This document shows, piece by piece, positions 55,333 through 62,254 of a DNA stretch of 64,000 nt. Numbering within the stretch: position 1 is the stretch's first letter; each line of letters begins with the position of its first letter. The notes beneath the pieces are model-generated. The model was not told the origin of the DNA and did not search any database. It saw only the letters and a program-made list of their open reading frames with translations. The stretch comes from Rothia uropygialis (GTDB taxonomy: Bacteria; Actinomycetota; Actinomycetes; Actinomycetales; Micrococcaceae), in the NCBI RefSeq assembly GCF_004137765.1, contig NZ_NOIS01000001.1, forward strand, positions 1 through 64,000, read 5' to 3'. Made by a program: the position numbers and the translations under genes.

Positions 55333-56027
55333 GCGTGCTCCTCCTGGGAGATCTGGGGGGTGAAGAGTTCATCAAGGCTCAGTCCCGACGGGATGTACGG
55401 TTCGGTCGAGGTCTCGCCGAGCGTTGCACGAAGTCCGTGCCACGAGTCGCTGATGTGCGGCACTACCGCGACGACGGCCCGTCGGTGGTTCTCGTCCCGG
55501 GCCAACCGGTGAAGACTGGGAAGCCACGTGTACGAATGGTTGGCGTGGCGAGACGGGGTGTCGAACACGAGAAGATCCGCCCGTTGGTCATGACGTGCCA
55601 AGGCGATCATGAGCTTGATTCTCTGATCGCCGGTCAGCTGCTCGTCCCAAAGGTTGTCCAGGTCCTCGAGGCCATTTTCGTGGAGCCAGCGTGAGGCGTT
55701 CGGGCGATGGAGAAACTTGTGGGGCATGTAGGAAAGCATCTCGGCTACGTAGTCGCGCACGCGCATATGATTTTCCATCTCATTGATGGCCGGGGAATCG
55801 ATCAATGAGGAACTGCGGCGGAGCGTTTTTCGGGAGTCGCTTCCATCCCAAGAGACGCTCCCCGCATCTGGGCGCATTCGTCCGGTGAGCACCAAGGACA
55901 ATGCGGAGCGCTGCAACTGGCTGTTTGCCTGAACCAGGATCAATTCGCCGATTTCCACGGTGAACGAGGTCGGTTCCACCAGTGGAGCATGGCGACCCTT
56001 CGCCTGAACGGCCTCGACTTCGAGCAC
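55329..56027 (-). CDS. Degenerate ABC ATPase-like protein partnered with YhgE/Pip
   Basis: A 232-residue protein that aligns with ABC ATPases along its length but lacks the catalytic motifs. At the Walker A position it reads QANSQLQRS (33-41), with no GxxGxGK. The signature is LTGDQ (131-135). The Walker B aspartate is kept in DLLVFDTPS, but the following catalytic Glu is Thr. The strand TGRMRPDAGSVSWDG and the spacing are otherwise typical. It may act structurally or bind nucleotide without hydrolysis. It is the first gene of the operon with YhgE/Pip and TetR. Confidence 0.8.
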   Translation of the reverse strand: MLEVEAVQAKGRHAPLVEPTSFTVEIGELILVQANSQLQRSALSLVLTGRMRPDAGSVSWDGSDSRKTLRRSSSLIDSPAINEMENHMRVRDYVAEMLSYMPHKFLHRPNASRWLHENGLEDLDNLWDEQLTGDQRIKLMIALARHDQRADLLVFDTPSRHANHSYTWLPSLHRLARDENHRRAVVAVVPHISDSWHGLRATLGETSTEPYIPSGLSLDELFTPQISQEEHA

Positions 56028-56249
56028 GGGTTTATCTCCTCGTGTGGTGCGATGATGATGCGGATAGCCCCACGGGAAGCCAGCCTCAAAAGTGCGTGAA
56101 CACTAGGTCATTGAACGGCAGGTGGACGGCTACGTTTTGACGACTCCCATCCTAGTTGTACTGACCGGTCAGTTCTAGTGAAAGCGGACTTAAATAAAGT
56201 GACACTATGCACTCGGAGTGCCCCGGTCGCCGAATCGTTGCCAGAGTCC

Positions 56250-56720
56250 CTAGGCCAGGCGCTTTTCGGAGAAGAAATCTTGCAGCAGCTGGGCACATTC
56301 CTCCGCCCTGACTTCTGGAAAGACCTCGACCCAGTGGTTGAGTCGGCGCTCGCGGAGAATGTCGAAGACGGACCCTGCGGCCCCGGCCTTGTCGTCCCAG
56401 GCGCCCATGACCACGCGGGGGATCCGAGAGAGGAGGACCGCGCCGGCGCACATCGAACACGGTTCCAACGTAACGACGAGCGTGCAGTCGTCCAGGCGCC
56501 ATCGTCCCAACTGGGCTGCCGCCTCGCGGATGGCGAGCACTTCCGCATGGGCTACGGGGTCGGCGTCGGCCTCGCGTCGGTTTCGACCCCTGCCCACGAC
56601 GCTTCCTGTGGAATCCATGACCACGGCCCCTATGGGTACATCGCCGCTGGCGTGAGTCGCCCTCGCTTCGGCCAGTGCGAGCCCCATCCACGCGTTGTGG
56701 AGATTCGAGAAGTGCTTCAT
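56250..56720 (-). CDS. tadA: tRNA-specific adenosine deaminase
   Basis: A 156-residue zinc deaminase that converts A34 to inosine in tRNA-Arg(ACG). The catalytic HAE motif (with DPVAHAEVLAIREA) and the PCSMC zinc motif are both intact, as is GDVPIGAVV. The start has no ribosome site; GACAAT lies exactly at -12 to -7, suggesting a leaderless mRNA. It diverges from upp with only 29 bases between the start codons. Confidence 0.93.
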   Translation of the reverse strand: MKHFSNLHNAWMGLALAEARATHASGDVPIGAVVMDSTGSVVGRGRNRREADADPVAHAEVLAIREAAAQLGRWRLDDCTLVVTLEPCSMCAGAVLLSRIPRVVMGAWDDKAGAAGSVFDILRERRLNHWVEVFPEVRAEECAQLLQDFFSEKRLA

Positions 56721-56737
56721 GCATCCATTGTCTGCTG

Positions 56738-56743
56738 TAGTTT
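56738..56743 (+). promoter_or_regulatory. -10 box of upp (leaderless)
   Basis: TAGTTT lies at exactly -12 to -7 of the upp ATG. The opposing tadA box (56727-56732, GACAAT on the minus strand) is only six bases away, so the two promoters occupy the same DNA. Confidence 0.5.
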
Positions 56744-56749
56744 GGACCC

Positions 56750-57388
56750 ATGCGAGTCAAGATTCTGGACCACCCCTTGGTCAGCCATAAGATCACCGTG
56801 TTGAGGGACCGAGAAACCTCGTCCCCGCAGTTCCGTCAACTCGTCGATGAACTCGTCACTCTTCTGGCCTACGAGGCCACGCGCAATATCCGTGTGGAGC
56901 CCAAAACCGTTCAGACTCCAGTCTCCGAAGCGCAGGGTGTCGTTATTTCTCGTCCGCGACCCCTCGTCGTCCCCATTCTCCGCGCCGGCTTGGGAATGCT
57001 GGACGGGATGACACGATTGATCCCGACGGCGGAAGTAGGCTTCCTTGGTATGGCTCGCCACGAGGAGACCCTCGACATTGTGACCTACGCCGAGCGCTTG
57101 CCGGACGATCTCACGGGGCGTCAGGTTTATGTTCTCGACCCGATGCTTGCGACCGGCGGAACTCTGATCGAGTCCATTAAATTCTTGCGCGAGAGGGGAG
57201 CCGACCACATTACGTGTCTCTGCATCCTGGCTGCGCCCGAAGGTATCGAAGCCTTGGGTGAGGGCGTTGAACAGTTGGACAATATCGATCTGTTCCTGGC
57301 TGCGCAGGATGAGCGATTGAACGAGAAATCGTACATCGTGCCGGGACTGGGTGATGCCGGGGACCGGCTGTACGGTGTCGTTGACTAA
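56750..57388 (+). CDS. upp: Uracil phosphoribosyltransferase
   Basis: A 212-residue salvage enzyme making UMP from uracil and PRPP. The PRPP loop [15 protein letters not shown] (about 127-141), [12 protein letters not shown] (about 75-86) and the C-terminal uracil-binding [12 protein letters not shown] are intact. No ribosome site precedes the ATG; a leaderless mRNA is likely. A long non-coding stretch follows. Confidence 0.95.
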   Translation: MRVKILDHPLVSHKITVLRDRETSSPQFRQLVDELVTLLAYEATRNIRVEPKTVQTPVSEAQGVVISRPRPLVVPILRAGLGMLDGMTRLIPTAEVGFLGMARHEETLDIVTYAERLPDDLTGRQVYVLDPMLATGGTLIESIKFLRERGADHITCLCILAAPEGIEALGEGVEQLDNIDLFLAAQDERLNEKSYIVPGLGDAGDRLYGVVD

Positions 57389-58037
57389 AGGCCGAATCGG
57401 CCCCTGTGACAAATACCACGCACCATAACTTTCCCGATAAAGTTCACCGCCCGCATGTGCTGTCCGAAGTCCCGGCCCCGGAGAAGCTGGCTGGGTGTGG
57501 ATGCGCGTGCGGGCGTTCGCATCATGGAACCATCTCGCGCGGTGAGTGGGTGACATGCTGAAGAGGCGAGTCGCGTACTCGTCAGTTTTGTCAAGACAAA
57601 TCCGCTTGTTCCTGGGCAAAACCTGGATAAGCCGTGAGGCGGGAAAAATATGCGCCGCCGATCCCTTGACAATTCATATTTTCCGTGAAACCGGGATACT
57701 GAGGGCTCATGTCTGCCCGGGTTTGCGGGTTATCCTGCGATGACAAAGGCGCCGCATTGTGGCGGGAGGCTAAATGCAGTATGCATAACCTGAACGTTAC
57801 AATGCATATTTGAGACATATTGTCTCACAGTTCGGACGGTTCAACAGATTGTTACTTGCGGGAAGTTGAGAACGGGTGGAGCATGGAGTGGAAGGTCTGA
57901 TCACTCCATTGGGGAAATCCGCTCGGGTCTCTTCGATCGGTGTCGGTCCGTAGGTCGTGGGCACAACCGCGACCGTCATCAATCATTCCAACGGCATATG
58001 CCGTGCGAGGTCCGAATTGTAGAAGGACGGCGATCTA
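57389..58037. other. Long intergenic region, probable leader of the winged-helix regulator
   Basis: These 649 bases hold no convincing gene. Their second half is AT-richer than the surroundings. TTGACA occurs at 57666-57671 without a well-spaced -10. A perfect inverted repeat TGAGACA-TAT-TGTCTCA (57811-57827) follows a pair of ATGCAT sequences (57781-57808), so the promoter and operator of the downstream regulator are probably here. No known riboswitch was recognised. Confidence 0.5.
57811..57827. promoter_or_regulatory. Perfect palindrome, candidate operator
   Basis: TGAGACATATTGTCTCA is a 17-base inverted repeat with 7-base arms, about 210 bases upstream of the orphan winged-helix gene, which could bind it. 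Confidence 0.45.
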
Positions 58038-58841
58038 ATGTCAGGCGCACCCGGATACGTGCACATTTCCCAGCGCAATCGTGCGAACGGCGCTACTCCG
58101 ATGCGGCCCGGAGGTATGACCGGCCGCGGAGCCATCGGCGAACCCACTGACTACCGGTCCTTGCGTGCGATGAACCCTTCCGTGCCGAGTCATGAAGCCG
58201 AAAACGGCGCATCCATCCGCCCCGTGACGGCCGACAACGAGGCTCGTGGGTTCGTGCTGTATGTCGGGCTCAATGAGGACGTAGCGGCCCAGAACGGCAC
58301 CTCCCTGGTCCGCATGGTCCAGGACATCCGCGCCTACGCGCAGACCTTGGTCCCGCAGGCCGAGTCATATGCTGCTGTTGCGATCGCCCCCGCGGGCGCC
58401 GAGGGCTCCGACCTCGATGTGGTTCGGGACGCGTTGGGCGACCCAACCGCTCCCAAGAGCCATGCTGAAGGCGTGCAGAATGGCCACCCTTCCGCGGCGG
58501 AGACCAAGCCGAGTCAGCCCGCCGGTGTGCTCATTGACTTGTCCCGCCGGGAGGTGTTCCTGGACGGCGAGGTGCTGAACTTGACGTACAAGGAGTTCGA
58601 GCTGTTGAACTACTTGGTCGAGAACTCGAGCCGCACCGCTGGTCGCGAAGAGCTGCTCGAATCCTTGTGGCGCGATGCGGACGAGACTCCGAACGAGCGC
58701 ACGATCGACGTTCACATCAGGCGCCTGCGTTCAAAGCTGGGGCGGCTCTCCAACACGGTCCGCACGGTTCGTGGTCAGGGCTATCGTTTCTACGAGCACC
58801 CCGAGGTCGTCGTATGGGCCGCACCGGAGTATTCCATCTGA
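58038..58841 (+). CDS. Orphan winged-helix (OmpR/PhoB-type) regulator
   Basis: A 267-residue protein lacking a receiver domain. The C-terminal part (about 165-255) is a full OmpR-type DNA-binding domain: LTYKEFELLNYLVEN, ERTIDVHIRRLRSKLG and VRTVRGQGYRFYE. The N-terminal half (about 65-145, RGFVLYVGLNEDVAAQNG and SYAAVAIAPAG) is a small conserved domain found with this architecture in related actinobacteria, possibly a sensor. There is no partner histidine kinase nearby. AGAAGGACGG precedes the ATG. The target genes are unknown. Confidence 0.85.
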   Translation: MSGAPGYVHISQRNRANGATPMRPGGMTGRGAIGEPTDYRSLRAMNPSVPSHEAENGASIRPVTADNEARGFVLYVGLNEDVAAQNGTSLVRMVQDIRAYAQTLVPQAESYAAVAIAPAGAEGSDLDVVRDALGDPTAPKSHAEGVQNGHPSAAETKPSQPAGVLIDLSRREVFLDGEVLNLTYKEFELLNYLVENSSRTAGREELLESLWRDADETPNERTIDVHIRRLRSKLGRLSNTVRTVRGQGYRFYEHPEVVVWAAPEYSI

Positions 58842-58870
58842 CCATCCAGTTACTGTGATTCCGGGCGAGG

Positions 58871-58894
58871 CCTTTGGGCCCCGCCCGGTTTTTT
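58871..58894 (+). terminator. Probable terminator after the winged-helix gene
   Basis: GGGCGAGGCC and GGGCCCCGCCC pair to form a GC-rich hairpin followed by GGTTTTTTG. Confidence 0.7.
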
Positions 58895-58947
58895 GCGCCC
58901 AAGGATGTACGCGTGCGAGGTCGACGTCGATCCTGTGTGCCAGTTTG

Positions 58948-58953
58948 TAGACT
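58948..58953 (+). promoter_or_regulatory. -10 box of the SixA-type gene (leaderless)
   Basis: TAGACT is at exactly -12 to -7 relative to the ATG at 58960, and no ribosome site is present. Confidence 0.45.
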
Positions 58954-58959
58954 TGCCCC

Positions 58960-59493
58960 ATGAGTTCGCTGATCGATCCGCATTCCCAAGCCAAGACCCT
59001 GATGATCATGCGTCATGCCGAGGCAGACATGCCCTGGGGAACCAGCGACTTCGACCGCCCGCTCACGCCGAACGGACATGCCGATGCTCCGCGGGTCGGT
59101 CGGTGGATGGTCGATAACGGTGTCGTGCCCGAGATGATCGTCACCTCTTCCGCGTTGCGAACCCGCCAGACGTGCACGTGGATATGCGACGAGCTGGGGG
59201 ACAAGGCGCCAACGGCGAGCCTCGAGGATCGCTTGTACAACGCGCCGACTCCGGAGTTGCTCGCGGCCATCGGCCGGACCCCAGATACGGTGAACTCCCT
59301 CTTGGTCATTGCTCATTATCCTGCTGTGCAGGACGCCGTGCTGTCCTTGGCCTCCCGGGACTCGGACTACGAAGCCATGATGGACGTCTCGTCGAATTTT
59401 CCACCCGCTGGCCTCGCTGTGCTGAGCTCTCAGAAACCGTGGGCCGCGCTTGATGGGGCGGACGCCATATTGCGCACATTCATCGAGCGTTGA
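58960..59493 (+). CDS. SixA-like histidine phosphatase
   Basis: A 177-residue enzyme of the histidine phosphatase superfamily. The catalytic motif is MRHAEA (RHG-type, with His near residue 19), the second Arg lies in ALRTRQTC, and the late His in VIAHYPAV. The sequence fits the SixA branch, which removes phosphate from phosphohistidine in phosphotransfer or PTS proteins. The protein substrate is not indicated by the neighbours. Leaderless start as noted. Confidence 0.87.
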   Translation: MSSLIDPHSQAKTLMIMRHAEADMPWGTSDFDRPLTPNGHADAPRVGRWMVDNGVVPEMIVTSSALRTRQTCTWICDELGDKAPTASLEDRLYNAPTPELLAAIGRTPDTVNSLLVIAHYPAVQDAVLSLASRDSDYEAMMDVSSNFPPAGLAVLSSQKPWAALDGADAILRTFIER

Positions 59494-59523
59494 TATCTTC
59501 CTCGTGAGGTCTCCACCCAGGCC

Positions 59524-59566
59524 TGCGGACGAGGGAGCAGTACCCGCACCACGACAAGACTGACTC
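59524..59566 (+). ncRNA. Guanidine-III riboswitch (ykkC-III)
   Basis: The core GGACGAGG...TACCCG...GACAAGAC matches the conserved residues I recall for the guanidine-III class. The fold is supported by pairing. P1 is TGCGG (59524-59528) with CCGCA (59544-59548). The pseudoknot is GAGCAGT (59535-59541) with ACTG-a-CTC (59559-59566). The ribosome site GGAGGAG of the SMR gene begins about five bases after the pseudoknot. Ligand binding would therefore control translation initiation. Its position before a paired SMR exporter is the expected context. Confidence 0.88.
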
Positions 59567-59583
59567 GAAGGAGGAGAACTGTC

Positions 59584-59898
59584 GTGGCATGGATCGTTTT
59601 GATCGTCTCCGGCGCGCTGGAGATGGTATGGGCTGCGGCCCTGTCCGCATCGCACGGGTTGCGACGTTGGAAGCCGGCCCTTGTCTTTGTCGTCGCCATG
59701 GTTGTGAGCCTTGCAGGCCTCGCATTCGCCATGAAATCCATCCCCGTGGGCACGGCCTACGCCGTTTGGGTCGGCATTGGCGCTACGTTGACCTTGATCT
59801 GGGGTTTCATGACCCGGCAAGAACGAGCGACTTTTGGTCGTCTCTCATTGCTCGGTTTGCTCATTATTTCCCTCATCGGACTGAAGGTGGCGAGCTAA
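59584..59898 (+). CDS. SMR exporter subunit, probable guanidinium exporter (first of pair)
   Basis: A 104-residue, four-helix small multidrug resistance protein starting at GTG with GGAGGAG seven bases upstream. Glu13 in SGALEMVWAA is the substrate and proton site. MKSIPVGTAYAVWVGIGA is characteristic of the SugE/Gdx branch, which exports guanidinium rather than bulky drugs. The guanidine-III riboswitch immediately upstream supports that. It is three bases upstream of a second SMR gene, so the two likely form a heterodimer. Confidence 0.88.
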   Translation: MAWIVLIVSGALEMVWAAALSASHGLRRWKPALVFVVAMVVSLAGLAFAMKSIPVGTAYAVWVGIGATLTLIWGFMTRQERATFGRLSLLGLLIISLIGLKVAS

Positions 59899-59900
59899 AC

Positions 59901-60275
59901 ATGGCCTGGATCGTATTACTCGTCAGTGCGGCGCTCGAAGCCGTGTGGGCAACAGCCCTGGGGGCATCACACGGATTCACCCATCCCCCAGCAACAATCG
60001 TCTTCGTGCTCGCCCTCATCGGAAGCATGGGCGGTCTTGGCTGGGCCGTCAAGAGCATCCCCATCAGCACCGCGTACGCCATTTGGACCGGAATCGGTGC
60101 CGCACTCACCGTCGTCTACGGCATGATGACAGGGGCCGAATCGGTTTCCGTTCTCAAAATACTCTGCATTCTCGGGATCGTCGGGGCCACGGTAGGCCTG
60201 AAACTCATGCCGTCCAGGCCGGAAAGGAACAAATCCGCCGGCAGCAACGAGACAGTTGGCCACGGCTCCGACTGA
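59901..60275 (+). CDS. SMR exporter subunit, probable guanidinium exporter (second of pair)
   Basis: A 124-residue SMR protein beginning at the ATG at 59901, two bases after the previous stop. It matches its partner closely in the helix 1 Glu13 region (SAALEAVWATALG) and in VKSIPISTAYAIWTGIGA. It has an extra hydrophilic C-terminal tail of about 18 residues. Paired, non-identical SMR subunits often insert in opposite orientations. Co-regulated by the guanidine riboswitch. Confidence 0.88.
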   Translation: MAWIVLLVSAALEAVWATALGASHGFTHPPATIVFVLALIGSMGGLGWAVKSIPISTAYAIWTGIGAALTVVYGMMTGAESVSVLKILCILGIVGATVGLKLMPSRPERNKSAGSNETVGHGSD

Positions 60276-60303
60276 GGCCGGTGCACGACCTCCGAGCGAC
60301 GAT

Positions 60304-60345
60304 GAAAGCTCTTGGACCGCGAATCTTCGCGGTCCAAGAGCTTTC
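60304..60345. terminator. Strong terminator after the SMR pair
   Basis: A perfect 20-bp stem, GAAAGCTCTTGGACCGCGAA with its complement around a 2-base loop, followed by ATTCTT. It ends the riboswitch-controlled operon. Confidence 0.92.
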
Positions 60346-60657
60346 ATTCTTCCGACCAGAGCGGAACCGGGATCCGACGTCGGCATGTCGCTGCCGCGTC
60401 GGAGCAATGAGCATCACGAGAACCCTCGACCTTTCGAGTCCTGGCTTTCCAGGAACCTGAGAGCATCACGTTCGGTATGGGGCCTATTATGCGTCGATAG
60501 GGGCCAGTGCCCCGTCGAGAGGCGGCTCTCTGAGGTGTGAACCCTTCACACTCCGCTGCTGCCGGGTTCCTGATGGCCCGCCCGATAGTTTATTCAATCT
60601 GTGTAATGGCCGGCGGCGCGGTCGGTGTACTAATGAGAACCATGTCAGAATTGGTGG
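60346..60657. other. Intergenic region upstream of the YdcF-type gene
   Basis: No gene is supported. It holds a GGCCTATT...GATAGGGGCC imperfect hairpin (60481-60505) and a perfect palindrome GTGTGAA-CCC-TTCACAC (60535-60551) that could be an operator. A TAGTTT box follows at about 60588. Confidence 0.5.
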
Positions 60658-61698
60658 ATGGAAATTGCGGTCACTCATTCTGCCCTCGCGTGTTTTTTCT
60701 TCCTCCTCTATGCGTGGGGGCGGCGTCGAGACCCTCGGATGATACGCAATGGGGTTTTCTTGACCATTGGTGTAGGCGTTTGCATTCTGCTTGGGCTGAC
60801 CTTGTTGGCGAGGGTCGAGTCGGTGGCATGGCCGGTCGTCGTCACAATGTTTGTCGTGACGCCGATTGCTTTGGTGATTCTGTCGATCGCTTTGATTGCA
60901 AACGGCGTCGTGATGCTGAGATACGAGGGGAGGAGACTGGGAAACCTGCTTTCGCTGTTTGCAGGATTGTTAATGCTGGTTCTGCCTATACTCCTCTGGG
61001 TATTATTCGGCTGGAGTCGAATCCCTTATCCTCTAAGTATTTACGCCGTGGCCCTGGGCGTCCTGATCACTCTTTTGGCCACATACTTCAGTGTTGCTTT
61101 TGTCTCTTTTGCGGTCTACTCGGTTGTGTATGGTCGAATGTCGCGAAAGCTGCATCCTTCTGCGATTGTTGTGCTCGGTTCAGGGCTGATCAATGGGGCG
61201 GTCCCTCCGTTGCTGCGTAGCCGCCTGGACCGGGCGCTTGAGATCTATCGTCTGGGTGCAGACCGGGATGCACGTCCGATTTTGGTGCCGTCTGGTGGAC
61301 AGGGCGGCGACGAGTCGCGGCCGGAGGGGCAGGCAATGGCTGAGTACCTGGTAGAGCACGGCGCTGATCCGGATGATGTGTACCCCGAGGAGAAGTCGCG
61401 CAACACGTGGGAGAACATCCGGTTTTCGACATCGATCATTTCCAATGCGGGGCGGATGCAGGATTGTGTGGTGGTGACCAATAACTATCACGTCTTGAGA
61501 GCCGCGAGTTTGACTCGTCGGGCCGGAATTGAAGCCGCCGTTGTGGGCGCCCCGACAGCTCGTTATTTTATTCCGAGCGCTTTTATCCGTGAGTTCGTCG
61601 CAATTGTCGAACAGCATCGGTGGCTCAATTGTATTGCCTGCTTGCCCTTGGTCGTCGTCACTGTATTGGCTCTCTGGGAATCGCTCCAGCAGCGGTAG
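60658..61698 (+). CDS. YdcF family (DUF218) membrane protein
   Basis: A 346-residue protein. The N-terminal half has about five transmembrane helices (1-165). The DUF218 domain (about 170-315) begins SAIVVLGSGLINGAVPPLL and contains ARPILVPSGGQGGDE, RNTWENIRFS and VVVTNNYHVLRAASL, the family's conserved segments. A final helix lies at about 322-340. Relatives include E. coli SanA/YdcF/ElyC, linked to envelope functions. The codon choice is noticeably less GC-rich than in neighbouring genes, and it has no good ribosome site. Confidence 0.85.
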   Translation: MEIAVTHSALACFFFLLYAWGRRRDPRMIRNGVFLTIGVGVCILLGLTLLARVESVAWPVVVTMFVVTPIALVILSIALIANGVVMLRYEGRRLGNLLSLFAGLLMLVLPILLWVLFGWSRIPYPLSIYAVALGVLITLLATYFSVAFVSFAVYSVVYGRMSRKLHPSAIVVLGSGLINGAVPPLLRSRLDRALEIYRLGADRDARPILVPSGGQGGDESRPEGQAMAEYLVEHGADPDDVYPEEKSRNTWENIRFSTSIISNAGRMQDCVVVTNNYHVLRAASLTRRAGIEAAVVGAPTARYFIPSAFIREFVAIVEQHRWLNCIACLPLVVVTVLALWESLQQR

Positions 61699-61996
61699 GC
61701 ATTCATGAGGACGGGATTCTGCCTCGATGACTCCGAGCGGGGCGTTAAGGTGGGTCCGGTCCGTAGTCGGATGGCGCCCCATGGTGTTGTCGTGGGTGCG
61801 GCGTATCGAGATGATCCGAGTACCGGCCCTGGTCCTGACTGCTCGCTTGTTCTGGATGCCTCGATACTGCTTCTGGTGGCCCATGACCCTCGTCTCATCC
61901 CTCGGGTCCATGCCAGCTGCTCGGGGCAACGGCCCGAAGAGGACGCCAGAGACCGTGATCGGTTCGTTGTTGAGTCAAGGGCCCTGGGATAAAGAA
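61699..61996. other. Intergenic region between ydcF-type gene and tRNA terminator
   Basis: About 300 bases without a supported gene. A 95-codon plus-strand frame (61705-61992) and several minus-strand frames are open but have no ribosome site, no family resemblance and unusual composition. A decayed gene cannot be excluded. Confidence 0.4.
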
Positions 61997-62036
61997 AGCT
62001 CCCGGGGTCCTTGATGTTTCAAGAGCCCCGGGAGCT
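61997..62036 (-). terminator. Terminator of tRNA-Ser(GCT)
   Basis: AGCTCCCGGGG and CCCCGGGAGCT form a stem; on the minus strand it is followed by TTCTTT, just downstream of the tRNA. Confidence 0.85.
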
Positions 62037-62042
62037 ACATGG

Positions 62043-62131
62043 CGGAGACGGGGGGATTTGAACCCCCGGTCGAGTTTAACCCCGACCCTTCATTAGCAGT
62101 GAAGTCCATTCGGCCGCTCTGGCACGTCTCC
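62043..62131 (-). tRNA. tRNA-Ser (anticodon GCT)
   Basis: An 89-base class II tRNA on the minus strand. The acceptor stem is GGAGACG/CGTCTCC with discriminator G and no encoded CCA. The anticodon arm CTTCA-CTGCTAA-TGAAG carries GCT (reads AGC and AGU). It has a long variable arm and the T arm GGGGGTTCAAATCCCCC. Confidence 0.95.
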
Positions 62132-62254
62132 ACGTGAACACGGCTCAACTCGTGATAAACGAATATCGCCGTCGAACAGCCTTAACAGCGTACCGATAAA
62201 CGCACGTCATGGTCAAAACCGAAGCTCCGGGGTCGGGGCACTACTCTTGGAAGC

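Noticed and set aside
57546-57743. A 65-codon frame in the upp to winged-helix interval.
   Set aside because: No convincing start site and a composition unlike neighbouring proteins; more likely part of a leader region.
59494-59583. Guanidine-I (ykkC) or guanidine-II (mini-ykkC) element.
   Set aside because: The AGGGTTCC core of class I is absent and the twin ACGR-loop hairpins of class II cannot be formed; the class III pseudoknot fits instead.
61705-61992. A 95-codon frame after the YdcF-type gene.
   Set aside because: No ribosome site, odd composition and no recognisable family; reported only as unexplained sequence.
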